Shown: positions 37,834 to 47,235 of the stretch, one piece after another | Layout of the letters: each line of letters starts with the position of its first letter | Numbering within the stretch: position 1 is the stretch's first letter | Source: Brooklawnia cerclae | GTDB taxonomy: Bacteria; Actinomycetota; Actinomycetes; Propionibacteriales; Propionibacteriaceae | DNA: 64,000 nt | Assembly: GCF_011758645.1 (NCBI RefSeq) | Contig: NZ_JAAMOZ010000001.1 | Span: 248,001 to 312,000, forward strand | Direction of reading: 5' to 3' | Notes under the pieces: generated by a model | What the model was told of the DNA's origin: nothing | Databases searched by the model: none | The model's input: the letters and a program-made list of their open reading frames with translations, nothing else | Made by a program: the position numbers and the translations under genes

Positions 37834-39624
37834 ATGACGAGCCTCACGCTGCGCACCGCCCTCGACCGGCTCGCGGACTCCGCACGGAGCGCCGGCCTGG
37901 ATCCCGATCAGGCGCGGCAGGAGGGCACCCAGTTGGCGGCGGCGGTTGCCGAGCCCGCGGTGGGTGCCTACCTCGCGTGGGCCGAGCAGCTGGGACGCGA
38001 GGCCGATGCCCAGGAGTTCGTCGAGGCGGCCGCGCGGGGACGCCGCTGGCGAGTCAGCCCGACCCCGCTCATGACGCAACTCGGGAACACCCGGCCCAAG
38101 CAGGCGGAGGAGTACGCCGACGCTCTCGGGCAGATCGCGATCGCCGCTTGCACCCTCGGTGAGCCCACGGCACAGGTGGCGGGGATGGCCGCCACCGCAG
38201 CGGCCGCGCAACTGGAGGCCGTGCGCCGGCCCGGGACGCGAGGGCCGGGGCCGCTCTCCTCGCTCGTTTCGACAGGCTCAACGGGCGTTTCGACAGGCTC
38301 GGCGGGCTCGACGGGCGTTTCGACGGGCTCAACGGGCGTTTCGACGGGCTCGGTGGAGGGCTCGTTGAGCCTGTCGAAACGAGCGAACCCGACCGACGGC
38401 GACACCACCGTCCCGAACTCGGGAATCCTCGACCGGCTGCAGGCGTCGCAGGACAGGCTCAAGGCCATGGAGGACTTCACCCGGGTGGGAGACGCGGCGT
38501 TCCAGTCCGTGCTCGACCAACTGCAGGTGAATCAGCAGCGCATCCGGGAACTGCGGGAGACCGGGCTTGTCGGCCCGGTCGCTTCGCCCCGGCCGCCCGC
38601 ACCTCAGGAGGCCCCGCCCACGGGTGGGGCGCAGGCCCCGGTCGGGGCCGCGCAGCAGGCTCCCGGGACGCAGGAGGCCAGTGCCGCCGAGGACGCCGCT
38701 GGGGCCCAGCCCGAGCGCAGCGTCGACGAGCTGCTCGCCGAGTTGGACGAGTTGATCGGCCTGGCCGGGGTGAAGGCCGAGATCAAGCGGCAGGCCGCCG
38801 TGCTCCGCGTCCAGGCGCTGCGCCGCGAGGCCGGTCTCAAGGTGCCGACCATCACGCGTCACCTCGTCTTCGTCGGCAATCCGGGCACGGGCAAGACGAC
38901 CGTCGCCCGGCTGGTCTCGGGTATCTACAAGGCGCTCGGCCTGCTGAGCAAGGGGCAACTGGTCGAGGTCGACCGCTCCGAACTGGTCGCCGGTTACCTG
39001 GGTCAGACCGCTCTCAAGACTTCCGAGGTGTGCGCGTCCGCGATCGGTGGCGTCCTGTTCATCGACGAGGCCTACAGCCTGTCGGGCGACCAGTACGGCG
39101 AGGAGGCGATCAACACCCTGGTCAAGGAGATGGAGGACAACCGGGACGACCTCGTCGTGATCGTCGCCGGGTATCCGGGCCCGATGACCACGTTCATTGC
39201 CGAGAATCCCGGGCTCGCCAGCCGGTTCCGTACGACGATCCAGTTCGGGGACTACTCAGACGCCGAACTGGTCGAGATCTTCCGGTCGCAGGTGGTGGGC
39301 GCCGACTACGAGCTCGCCCCCGGCGCGCTCGAGGCCTTCGAGTTCGACCTGTCGCACCAGGTGCGGGACGAGACGTTCGGCAACGGTCGCTATTGCCGCA
39401 ACGTGCTGGAGGCGGCCATCGGCCACCAGGCCTGGCGGCTGCGTGACGAGCCCGCACCGACGATCGAGCAGTTGCGCACCCTGCTGTCGTCCGACGTCCT
39501 GGCAGGCGACGAGGTGGAGCCCGGGGATGCGCTCGTCGAGGCGGCGGGGGCCGGGCGCGAGCCCTCCGCGGGCGGGGAACAGGTGATGGACGGCCCAGCG
39601 CCGGACGACGGGGAGGCCCGCTGA
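37834..39624 (+). CDS. CbbX/SpoVK-like AAA+ ATPase
   Basis: 596 residues. An N-terminal helical domain (1-~140), then a Gly/Ser/Thr linker made by the repeat at 38262-38384 (VSTGSTG units, residues ~143-184), a helical part, a Pro/Ala-rich linker, and the AAA+ module from about 300. Walker A is GNPGTGKT (about 348-355), Walker B VLFIDEAYSL, sensor and Arg finger lie around NPGLASRFRTTI. CbbX-type ATPases remodel protein complexes. I chose the ATG at 37834 (AGGGAG upstream); a longer frame from 37729 is unlikely. Its stop overlaps the next ATG. Confidence 0.87.
   Translation: MTSLTLRTALDRLADSARSAGLDPDQARQEGTQLAAAVAEPAVGAYLAWAEQLGREADAQEFVEAAARGRRWRVSPTPLMTQLGNTRPKQAEEYADALGQIAIAACTLGEPTAQVAGMAATAAAAQLEAVRRPGTRGPGPLSSLVSTGSTGVSTGSAGSTGVSTGSTGVSTGSVEGSLSLSKRANPTDGDTTVPNSGILDRLQASQDRLKAMEDFTRVGDAAFQSVLDQLQVNQQRIRELRETGLVGPVASPRPPAPQEAPPTGGAQAPVGAAQQAPGTQEASAAEDAAGAQPERSVDELLAELDELIGLAGVKAEIKRQAAVLRVQALRREAGLKVPTITRHLVFVGNPGTGKTTVARLVSGIYKALGLLSKGQLVEVDRSELVAGYLGQTALKTSEVCASAIGGVLFIDEAYSLSGDQYGEEAINTLVKEMEDNRDDLVVIVAGYPGPMTTFIAENPGLASRFRTTIQFGDYSDAELVEIFRSQVVGADYELAPGALEAFEFDLSHQVRDETFGNGRYCRNVLEAAIGHQAWRLRDEPAPTIEQLRTLLSSDVLAGDEVEPGDALVEAAGAGREPSAGGEQVMDGPAPDDGEAR
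38262..38384. repeat. REP-like repeat inside the AAA+ gene (site 2)
   Basis: A perfect 22-bp inverted repeat (38262-38283 and 38363-38384) flanks imperfect 21-base tandem units of the type GTTTCGACRGGCTCAACGG. Total length 123 bases, divisible by 3, so the reading frame stays open. The same GTTGAGC...GTCGAAAC core lies at 22011 and 49985 in intergenic DNA. This is a rare case of such a repeat serving as a protein linker. Confidence 0.85.
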
Positions 39625-40901
39625 TGCAGTCGTTCCAGGTCGCCCGTCCGGGGACGGCTTCGCCGGGAGCCGATGCGAAGGCACGGCAGGCTCCGGGCAC
39701 GGCGATGACACCGGCGGGCGGGCAGGCGGCCGAACTGGCGACAGTGCGTCCGGAGGCCCCGACGCCGCGCGTCCTCAGCCTGTGGCGTGCGGCCTCCGTG
39801 CTGGTCTGCCTGGCGGTCGCGGTCGTCACCCCGCTGGCGCTGAACCAGAACCGGGCATCGCTCACCGAGGTCAATGACGCCGCCCAGCAGCTGATGCGCC
39901 TGCAACTCGTCCGCGGCGATGTGCTGGCCGCCGACGCGGACGCGGCCGGCGAACTGGTCGCTGCGCAGACCGGAGCCGAACCGACGGACTCCTATCTGAC
40001 CGGGCTGCAGGACGCTGCCTCGATGCTGTCGCTGGCGAGCGCCGCCTCGGTGCCGGATCAGGACGCGCTGTCGCAGGCGAACGAGGAACTCACCGGCTAT
40101 GCCGTCTCGGTGGCACGGGCGGTCGAGGCCCAGGATCCCGAGCTGATGACAACCGCGTCCGCGCAGCTGCGCGACGAGTTCCTCCCCGGGCTGGACGCAC
40201 AGATCGAGCTCAACCAGGCCCGGCTGTCCGGGTCCATCGCCGACCAGCGCTGGCTGGGTCTGCTCGCCGTGGCCCCGGTGCTCGTGCTGCTCCTGGCCAG
40301 CGTCGCCGTGGCGCGCCGCACCCGGCGCGTGCTCAACCTGGGGCTCGTCCTCGCCCTGGGTCTGTCAGCGGCCATGGGCGTCGTGACGACCCAGGTCGTC
40401 ACCCGCAGCGCCGACAGCGTCGGGGCGGCGCGGCAGGGCGAGGTGGTGCAGGCCACCTCCGCGGTGCAGGCCTACGCGTCGGTCACCGAGGCCAAGGCGT
40501 GGGAGGCCCGGACGCTGCTGGGCACTGCATCAGCGGCGGAGGGCGAGGAGCAGTACACCGCGGCGATGGACGCCGCCCGCAGCGCGCTGGCGAATGTGCC
40601 TGGTGCCGACGGTGCCGGCATGGTGGCCCACCTGGACGCGATGGCTGGCGCGCACGCACAGATGGTGGACGCCGACGACCCCGGTCAGGCGGCGGCCGCG
40701 TCCACGGCCCAGACTTCGTACGAGGCCCTCGTCGACTGGCTGCCCGATCAGGCGTCGACCATCGGGACGGGCGTCTACCTGCAGCTCACGAGCCATGCGC
40801 AGATCATCAGGGCCGCCACCGGTGGCACCGCCGCCGCCATGCTGCTGGCGGCGGTCGCGGCGGGAGTCGGTATCAGTCAGCCCCTGCGGAGGTATCGATG
40901 A
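39624..40901 (+). CDS. GlnX-like four-span membrane sensor
   Basis: 425 residues. A cytoplasmic N-terminal tail of ~50 residues, then membrane helices near 51-73, 209-228, 236-258 and 398-418, with two outer helical domains (about 74-208 and 259-397). This matches GlnX, the membrane protein that works with the lipoprotein GlnH to signal amino-acid availability to PknG. No GlnH gene is present here, so the ligand path may differ. Start and stop overlap both neighbours (ATG at 39624, ATGA at 40898), so it is tightly coupled. Confidence 0.72.
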   Translation: MQSFQVARPGTASPGADAKARQAPGTAMTPAGGQAAELATVRPEAPTPRVLSLWRAASVLVCLAVAVVTPLALNQNRASLTEVNDAAQQLMRLQLVRGDVLAADADAAGELVAAQTGAEPTDSYLTGLQDAASMLSLASAASVPDQDALSQANEELTGYAVSVARAVEAQDPELMTTASAQLRDEFLPGLDAQIELNQARLSGSIADQRWLGLLAVAPVLVLLLASVAVARRTRRVLNLGLVLALGLSAAMGVVTTQVVTRSADSVGAARQGEVVQATSAVQAYASVTEAKAWEARTLLGTASAAEGEEQYTAAMDAARSALANVPGADGAGMVAHLDAMAGAHAQMVDADDPGQAAAASTAQTSYEALVDWLPDQASTIGTGVYLQLTSHAQIIRAATGGTAAAMLLAAVAAGVGISQPLRRYR

Positions 40902-42061
40902 GCACACAATCCGCACCAGTCGCTCCCGGCAGGCTCGGCCAACCGGTCGACCCGCTCGAGCTGCGGACCTACCTCATCGCGCTCGACGGATGGCTCGACG
41001 CCCGCCGCGCCGAGATCGAGACGCTCGACGAAGCGGTGCGGGCCAGCGAGCACTCCGACGACCTGACCCCCGACATCGCCCTGGGCCTTCAGCTGTGGCA
41101 GTCCATCCAGAGCCGGTACCGGCGGCTGCTCCAGGTGTGGGACCGCGGACGGGTGGGTCCGAAGGAGCGCGAGCAGCTGTCGTCCCTGGTATGGGGGCGT
41201 CTGGACGACGAGGCGTGGGGCGGGCTCGCCGGAGCGCCGTCCGGGATGTCTTTGCCCGAGGCATGCCGCATGTCGGACGCGCTCACCGGCCAGCTACGCA
41301 ACCGGCTGCAGCTCGATCCGGCGGGCACCGAGGCGGTGGGACGCCTGCGCGACCTGCGTGCGACCATGGAGCGGCTCCGCGACCAGGTCGCCCTTGAGCC
41401 ACCCCAGTCGGCAGCCGAGGCCCGCACCAAGCTGGCAGGCCTGACCGAACGCCTCGAACAGCTGTCCGAAAAGGCAGGACGAGGCGGCGACATCGGGGGG
41501 CTGCTGGGGCCTCTGGAGGCCGAGTCGGCCACGTTCGAGCGCGACCTCATCGTGGGCGGGGCGATGCGCAGGCAGCACGCCCCGGTCGCGGCGTCGGAGC
41601 CGACCGCCCCCGGACGATCCGAGACGGCCAGCCGACTGCGGGCCGACCTGATCGCTCGCGGACAGCATCTTGAGGGCCTGGTGGCCACGGTCGCGGGCGT
41701 CGTCCCGAATCCACCGAAGTACGCGGTGCCGGACGTGACCGCACTCGGGCCGGTGCCGGAAGATCCTGCGGGCCTCGACGCCTACGTGTCCCGGCTCGAA
41801 CGGGTGTCGGCGGCGATGGATCTGGTCGAGCAGGCCAACTCCGAGGCGTTGCGCGAGCACGGGGTCGTGGCGAACGAGATCATCATGGTGCGCAGTGAGG
41901 CCCAAGAACAGGGGATCGTCGACGACCGGCTCTCCCGGCTGCTCGATCTCGCTGACGAACTCGCGGCTCTCGACCCCCGGCCGGCCGAGGCACTGGCGGG
42001 TCTCGTGGCGTCCTGCCGGGCCCTGGTGACATGGTTGGCCTCCGGGGAAGGTGACCGCTGA
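40898..42061 (+). CDS. Coiled-coil protein of unknown function in the PknG island
   Basis: 387 residues, start overlapping the previous stop as ATGA, stop overlapping the pknG ATG. It is helical, with heptad-rich stretches around 145-190 (LRDLRATMERLRDQVAL) and 280-350. No Cys-rich motif, signal or membrane helix. I do not recognise it. Its position between the GlnX-like sensor and the kinase suggests an adaptor or kinase substrate. Confidence 0.7.
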   Translation: MSTQSAPVAPGRLGQPVDPLELRTYLIALDGWLDARRAEIETLDEAVRASEHSDDLTPDIALGLQLWQSIQSRYRRLLQVWDRGRVGPKEREQLSSLVWGRLDDEAWGGLAGAPSGMSLPEACRMSDALTGQLRNRLQLDPAGTEAVGRLRDLRATMERLRDQVALEPPQSAAEARTKLAGLTERLEQLSEKAGRGGDIGGLLGPLEAESATFERDLIVGGAMRRQHAPVAASEPTAPGRSETASRLRADLIARGQHLEGLVATVAGVVPNPPKYAVPDVTALGPVPEDPAGLDAYVSRLERVSAAMDLVEQANSEALREHGVVANEIIMVRSEAQEQGIVDDRLSRLLDLADELAALDPRPAEALAGLVASCRALVTWLASGEGDR

Positions 42062-44553
42062 TGAAGTGCCAGCAGCCCGGCTGTCCCGGCACGATCGTGG
42101 ACGGCTACTGCGACTACTGCGGGATGCCGCCCACTGCCACACCCACCCCGGTGGTGGCTCCCGCGGCCGGTCCGGGACCGGCACCACGATCGCGGGCGGG
42201 CCGTTCGGCAGCCGCGGCTCCCACCTCCGCGCCCCGGCCGAGCCGGGCATCCGCCTCGGCGTCCGCTGGTGTCTCAGCCTCTCCCGGTGTCTCGGCGTCA
42301 CCGCGGCCCTCCGCAGCGTCCCGGAACTCCGCGTCCGGCACCGGGCTGGGCAAACGCGGCGGCCCGTGCCCGCAGCCCGGCTGCTCCGGCACGATCGTCG
42401 ACGGCTACTGCAACTACTGCGGTAACCCGCCGGACGCGAAGCCCCGTGCGGCGGCTCCCGAACTGCTGGGGACGCCCCTGTCGACCACGGCCACGGCCTC
42501 GGAGCTGGGCACCGTTCTCATGGGATCGTCGCTGGTGGGCCCCGATTCCGGGCTCACGCCGGTGCGGTCGGACGCGCATCGTCCTCGCACCCGCATCGGC
42601 GCCGGCATCACGAGCGTGCCCCCGGCCCCGTCCGTCGACCCGGCGTCGGCAGTGATGAGCAACCCCGTGGTTCCTGAGGAGCGGCGATTCTGCCCGTCGT
42701 GCGGCGAGCCCGTGGGCCGTGGGCGGGCCGGCGAGCCGGGGGAGGTGGAGGGTGCGTGTGCCACCTGCGGCAAGCCGTTCGACTTCCGCCCGGCGATCAA
42801 GCCCGGCGAACTCGTCTCGAAGCAGTACGAGGTGGCGGGGGCTCTGGCCTACGGCGGCATGGGGTGGATCTACCTTGCTCGCGACCGCAACGTGTCCGAC
42901 CGGTGGGTGGTGCTGAAAGGCCTGCTCAATTCCGGGGACGAGGACGCGGCGACCTCGGCCAAACAGGAGCGGGAGTTCCTCGCCGCGGTCGAGCACCCGT
43001 TGATCGTCGAGATCTACAACTTCGTCCAGCACGGGGACGCGCGCTACATCGTCATGGAGTACGTGCCCGGCCGTTCGATCACCCAGTTGCTCAAGCAGCG
43101 GCGCCAGGCCAACAACGGCACCTACGACCCGCTGCCGGTGGACTGGACGCTCGCCTACGCGATCGAGATACTGCCGGCCTTCACCTACCTTCACGACAGC
43201 GGCCTGCTGTACTGCGACTTCAAACCGGACAACCTCATGCAGGTGGGCGATTCGGTGAAGCTGATCGATCTGGGTGCCGTGCGGCGCCAGGACGACGCGG
43301 ACTCGCCCATTTTCGGGACGAACGGCTATCAGGCCCCCGAGGTGGCCGAGCTGGGGCCGTCGGTGGCCGGCGACATCTACACGATCGGGCGTGCGATGGT
43401 GGTGATGGCCGCCGAGTTCCGCGGCTATCAGGGCGAATACGTCGACTCGCTCCCGCCGATCAGCAAGATGCCGATCTTCGACCAGCACGACTCGTTCTAC
43501 CGTCTCGTGCAGCGCGCGTGCGCGCCCGTGCGGGAGGACCGGTTCCAGAGCGCGGAGGACCTGCGGGTGCAGGCGACCGGCGTGCTGCGCGAGGTGGTCG
43601 GCCGCGAGTCGGGCGGGGCGGCGACGGGCTCGCAGCTCTCGACGCTGTTCAGCCCGCCGATGACCGCCGGGCATGCCGACGAGTGGCGGCAGCTTCCCCA
43701 CCTGCTGGCCGACCCGTCCGATCCGATGACGAACTGGCTCGCCTCGATCACACTGGACGATCCCCGGCAGAAGATGGCTGCGCTCAACCGGGCGCCGGAG
43801 CGCACGGCCGCGGTGATGCTGGAGCAGATCGAGTTGGCGTTGGCCATGTCTGACCGGCGCACAGCGTCCCAGGTGATCCGCGAACTTCTCAAGGCCGACC
43901 CGTGGGACTGGCGTGCCGTGTGGATGCAGGGACTGGTCGCGGTGCAGGGGCGTGCCTGGCACGAGGCGCAGGCCCCGTTCAACACCGTCTACGGCCAGGT
44001 GCCCGGGGAACTGGCCCCGAAGTTCGCGCTGGCGGTGGCCTGCGAGCGCGGGGAGCTGCCCACCCTCGCCGAGGAGCTCTACGCGATCTGTGCCAGCACG
44101 GACGCCGGCTACGTCACACCGTCGGCGTTCGCCCTCGCCAGGCTGCGCCAGGCACGTGGCGACTTCGAGGGGACGCTGGCCGCCCTGGCCCTGGTACCGC
44201 CGACGAGCCGGGGATACTCGGACGCCCGTACCGCGCACGCCCAGCTCCTGCTGGGCAGGGGCGGCGACCTCGCCGACCTGGCGTCCGCCATGGAAGCCGT
44301 GCACGCCGCGCGCCTCGACCAGGTGACCACGGCCCGGCTGGAGGTGGAGATCCTCGAGGCGGCGCTCCCGCAGGTCCTGGCCCAACGCGGTGCGCCGAAG
44401 GTGATGCTGGACGGGCTGCCCGCCACCGCCCGCAACCTGCGTCCCAAGCTGGAGAAGGCATATCGCGACCTCGCCAAGTGGGCGCGGGACGACGACGAAC
44501 GCAATCGGCTGCTCTCCAGGGCCGACTCGACTCGCAGATGGAGCCTGCTGTGA
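42061..44553 (+). CDS. pknG: PknG-like serine/threonine protein kinase
   Basis: 830 residues. Order: two near-identical zinc knuckles (C-x4-C-x8-C-x2-C near residues 3-20 and 103-120, each with GTIVDGYC), a rubredoxin-like pair CPSCG/CATCG (about 211-240), kinase domain (about 257-520) and a TPR-rich tail. The Gly loop is YGGMGWIY, Lys is in VVLKGL, the catalytic loop is YCDFKPDN, and DLG replaces DFG. The HRD Arg is missing (non-RD), as in mycobacterial PknG. PknG phosphorylates the FHA protein GarA/OdhI to control 2-oxoglutarate use; no garA gene is here, but an FHA protein is encoded downstream. Confidence 0.92.
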   Translation: MKCQQPGCPGTIVDGYCDYCGMPPTATPTPVVAPAAGPGPAPRSRAGRSAAAAPTSAPRPSRASASASAGVSASPGVSASPRPSAASRNSASGTGLGKRGGPCPQPGCSGTIVDGYCNYCGNPPDAKPRAAAPELLGTPLSTTATASELGTVLMGSSLVGPDSGLTPVRSDAHRPRTRIGAGITSVPPAPSVDPASAVMSNPVVPEERRFCPSCGEPVGRGRAGEPGEVEGACATCGKPFDFRPAIKPGELVSKQYEVAGALAYGGMGWIYLARDRNVSDRWVVLKGLLNSGDEDAATSAKQEREFLAAVEHPLIVEIYNFVQHGDARYIVMEYVPGRSITQLLKQRRQANNGTYDPLPVDWTLAYAIEILPAFTYLHDSGLLYCDFKPDNLMQVGDSVKLIDLGAVRRQDDADSPIFGTNGYQAPEVAELGPSVAGDIYTIGRAMVVMAAEFRGYQGEYVDSLPPISKMPIFDQHDSFYRLVQRACAPVREDRFQSAEDLRVQATGVLREVVGRESGGAATGSQLSTLFSPPMTAGHADEWRQLPHLLADPSDPMTNWLASITLDDPRQKMAALNRAPERTAAVMLEQIELALAMSDRRTASQVIRELLKADPWDWRAVWMQGLVAVQGRAWHEAQAPFNTVYGQVPGELAPKFALAVACERGELPTLAEELYAICASTDAGYVTPSAFALARLRQARGDFEGTLAALALVPPTSRGYSDARTAHAQLLLGRGGDLADLASAMEAVHAARLDQVTTARLEVEILEAALPQVLAQRGAPKVMLDGLPATARNLRPKLEKAYRDLAKWARDDDERNRLLSRADSTRRWSLL

Positions 44554-45878
44554 CCGACCCCCTGACCTCGCGGCCCACCGAAGAGTCGCACGAGCTCGAC
44601 GAGCCGACCGGCAGCACACCCGCGGGCCCGGCGGAGCCTCAGGACGAGCCGGACGATTCGGAGGCCATCGGCGGTTGGGCGCAGCCTCCGGCCCCGTCCG
44701 ACGGGACGGTCGCGGCTGCCGGTTGGGCGCAGCCTCCTGGCCCCGCTCCGAGGCTCCTCCTCGGGGCGACCGACGCCCGGGAGTGGCGGCACGACCCCGA
44801 GCTGGCGGCGATCGCCGCCGATGAGACGGAGTCATTGCCTGTCACCGCCGTGGCGCCGCCCGATGTCGTGGCGCCCGTACGCACGTTCGTGCCGACCGTG
44901 GAGCGCTGCCCCCGCTGTGGCGGGACCATCGACTTCGATGGCTACTGCGAGCAGTGCGGGGCCAAGGCGCCCAGCGTCCGGGATCACTTCGAGGCCCAGC
45001 CCGCGCCGTGGGTGGCGGGGGTGTGCGATCGGGGCGTGCGGCACCTGCACAACGAGGACGCCATGGCGCTGGACGCCGCAGCCGATCCCGTCGGGCACGC
45101 GGTGATGGTGGTGTGCGACGGTGTATCGACGTCGACCGACTCCGACCAGGCATCGCTGGCGGCGGCGAGGGCCGCCCTGGCACATCTGACGGCGAACGTC
45201 GACTGGGTGCTGGGAGCCGACGACGCGTCCCGGATCTCCGACACGGTGGTCGGGGCGGCGCAGGCGGCCAATCAGGCCGTGCTCGACAACTCGGATCTCA
45301 CCAGCCCGAGCCCCGCATCGTGCACCCTGGCCATCGCACTGCTGTCGGGACGTCAGCTGCTGTCGGCCAACTTGGGCGACTCGCGTGTCTACTTCGTGCC
45401 GGACGTCAGGCCCGCTGTGCTGCTCAGCACCGACGACTCCATGGCACAGGAGGAGATCGAGCAGGGGGTCGACCGGCTGACCGCGGAGGCGGGCGCCAAC
45501 AGCCACGTGATCACCCGTTGGCTCGGCCGTGACGCCCCCGACACGACCCCGTCGATCGCCGTCCTGACCGTGGAGCCGGAACTGAGCGGATGGGTGGTCG
45601 CCTGCAGCGACGGGCTGTGGAACTACGCCTCGGAACCGGACGCGATCGCCCTTCTCGTCCGGCATTTCGCGGAGTCGGCGGCGTCGGACCCGGCGAGCGT
45701 CGCACGTGAGCTCGTCCAGTGGGCCAACAGCCAGGGCGGGCACGACAACATCACGGTGGCCCTGGCACGGGTGGAGGCGGAGCCGACCCCGGAATCGGAA
45801 CAGCAGACCATCCGCACCCGCCCGGTCGGCTCGGCCGCGCCTGCCATGCGCGCTTCCGGTGTCGAGTCCACCGGCTAG
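44550..45878 (+). CDS. PP2C-type protein phosphatase with zinc ribbon
   Basis: 442 residues; GTG start overlapping the kinase stop (GTGA). An in-frame ATG at 44538 is the alternative. Acidic, Pro-rich N-terminal ~115 residues, then a zinc ribbon CPRCGGTIDFDGYCEQCG (about 118-136), then PP2C (about 150-420) with its metal-binding motifs VVCDGVS, NLGDSRVY, ACSDGLW and GHDNITV. It should reverse phosphorylation by the neighbouring kinase. The ribbon repeats the DGYC-x2-CG pattern of the kinase knuckles. Confidence 0.9.
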   Translation: MTDPLTSRPTEESHELDEPTGSTPAGPAEPQDEPDDSEAIGGWAQPPAPSDGTVAAAGWAQPPGPAPRLLLGATDAREWRHDPELAAIAADETESLPVTAVAPPDVVAPVRTFVPTVERCPRCGGTIDFDGYCEQCGAKAPSVRDHFEAQPAPWVAGVCDRGVRHLHNEDAMALDAAADPVGHAVMVVCDGVSTSTDSDQASLAAARAALAHLTANVDWVLGADDASRISDTVVGAAQAANQAVLDNSDLTSPSPASCTLAIALLSGRQLLSANLGDSRVYFVPDVRPAVLLSTDDSMAQEEIEQGVDRLTAEAGANSHVITRWLGRDAPDTTPSIAVLTVEPELSGWVVACSDGLWNYASEPDAIALLVRHFAESAASDPASVARELVQWANSQGGHDNITVALARVEAEPTPESEQQTIRTRPVGSAAPAMRASGVESTG

Positions 45879-45925
45879 TCTGGCTGCGTCGGCGGCTGCA
45901 TCATCGCGACGAAAGGACAAACCCG

Positions 45926-47233
45926 GTGGCCCTGTTCTCCTCCACCGTCTACCAGAACGAATACCTGCCGGACGGCGGCACGGACGTCAACGCGATCGTC
46001 CGTATCGGCGTCAACGACGCGGGTAGCGCGGGTTCGGACGGCGCCGCCGGCGAGATCATCATCATCGACTGCTCGGGCTCGATGGGGCAGCGCAGCATGA
46101 TGGCGGCCCGTCAGGCTGCGATGGTCGCGCTCGACAACATCCTCGACGGCACCTACTTCGCTGTGGTGTCCGGGACGCACGAGGCCTACCTGGCCTATCC
46201 GGTCGTCCAATCGGGGCCCGGCATGGTGCAGATGTCTGCCCGGACGCGCCGCGAGGCGAAGAACGCGATCAGTCGGCTGATCGCCGACGGGGGAACCGCG
46301 ATCGGCCGCTGGCTGTCGCTGACCCTCGCGCTGTTCGGCTCGATGGGAGGCATCCTCGCCCAGAAGCACGCACTGCTGCTGACCGACGGGGCGGACGAGC
46401 ACGAGACCCCCGAGCAGCTGGAGGCCGCCATCCGGTCGTGCCAGGGACAGTTCCAGTGCGACTGCCGGGGCGTGGGCACCTACTGGGTGGTCAGCGAGGT
46501 ACGTAAGATCTCGCGGGCGCTGATGGGCACGCTCGACATCATTCCCGATCCCGCCATGATGGGCGCGGAGTTCGCCCGCATCATGCAGACCTCGATGAGC
46601 CGCGGGGTCTCCACCGCTGACCTGCGCGTATGGGTGCCCCAAGGCGCGCAGCTGCTGTTCGTCCGCCAGGTCTCCCCGACGGTGGAGGACCTCACCCGCC
46701 AGGGGCATCCGGTCAACCCGCTGACGATGGACTTCCCGACCGGTGCGTGGGGCGACGAGGAACGCGATTACCACGTGGCCGTGCGGCTGCCCGCGAAGGC
46801 GATCGGGCAGGAGCAACTGGCCGCGCGGGTGCAACTCGTGGTGGCCGAGCAACCGCGCACGCAGGGCATGGTGAAGGCCGTGTGGTCGAGCGACGACAAC
46901 CTGACCGCGCAGATCAACGACGAGGTGGCCCACTACACCGGGCAGACCGAACTCGCGAACGCCATTCAGGAGGGGCTCGCGGCCAAACAGGCGGGCGACC
47001 TGTCCACCGCCACCAGCAAGCTCGGACGCGCCGTGCAGCTCGCTGCCGAGACCGGCAACCACGAGGCGACGACGAAGCTGCGGAAGGTCGTCGACGTCGT
47101 CGATCCCGGCACCGGGACCGTGCGGCTCAGACGCAACGTGGCGCGGGCCGACGAGATGGCACTCGACACGGCGTCCACCAAGACGACCCGCACGCGGCAG
47201 GCCGGGGTCGATGCGGCCGGGGCGACGGAGTAG
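45926..47233 (+). CDS. VWA-domain protein (TerY-like)
   Basis: 435 residues. GTG start at 45926, with AAAGGA 8 bases upstream. The MIDAS motif DCSGS is at about residue 48, in IIIIDCSGSMGQR; a Thr (GGTAIGRW) and an Asp (LTDGADEH) complete the metal site. The C-terminal third (about 270-435) is a beta then helical region. VWA protein next to kinase and PP2C is the TerY-P triad described for Ter-linked systems. Cytoplasmic; no signal peptide. Confidence 0.87.
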   Translation: MALFSSTVYQNEYLPDGGTDVNAIVRIGVNDAGSAGSDGAAGEIIIIDCSGSMGQRSMMAARQAAMVALDNILDGTYFAVVSGTHEAYLAYPVVQSGPGMVQMSARTRREAKNAISRLIADGGTAIGRWLSLTLALFGSMGGILAQKHALLLTDGADEHETPEQLEAAIRSCQGQFQCDCRGVGTYWVVSEVRKISRALMGTLDIIPDPAMMGAEFARIMQTSMSRGVSTADLRVWVPQGAQLLFVRQVSPTVEDLTRQGHPVNPLTMDFPTGAWGDEERDYHVAVRLPAKAIGQEQLAARVQLVVAEQPRTQGMVKAVWSSDDNLTAQINDEVAHYTGQTELANAIQEGLAAKQAGDLSTATSKLGRAVQLAAETGNHEATTKLRKVVDVVDPGTGTVRLRRNVARADEMALDTASTKTTRTRQAGVDAAGATE

Positions 47234-47235
47234 CC

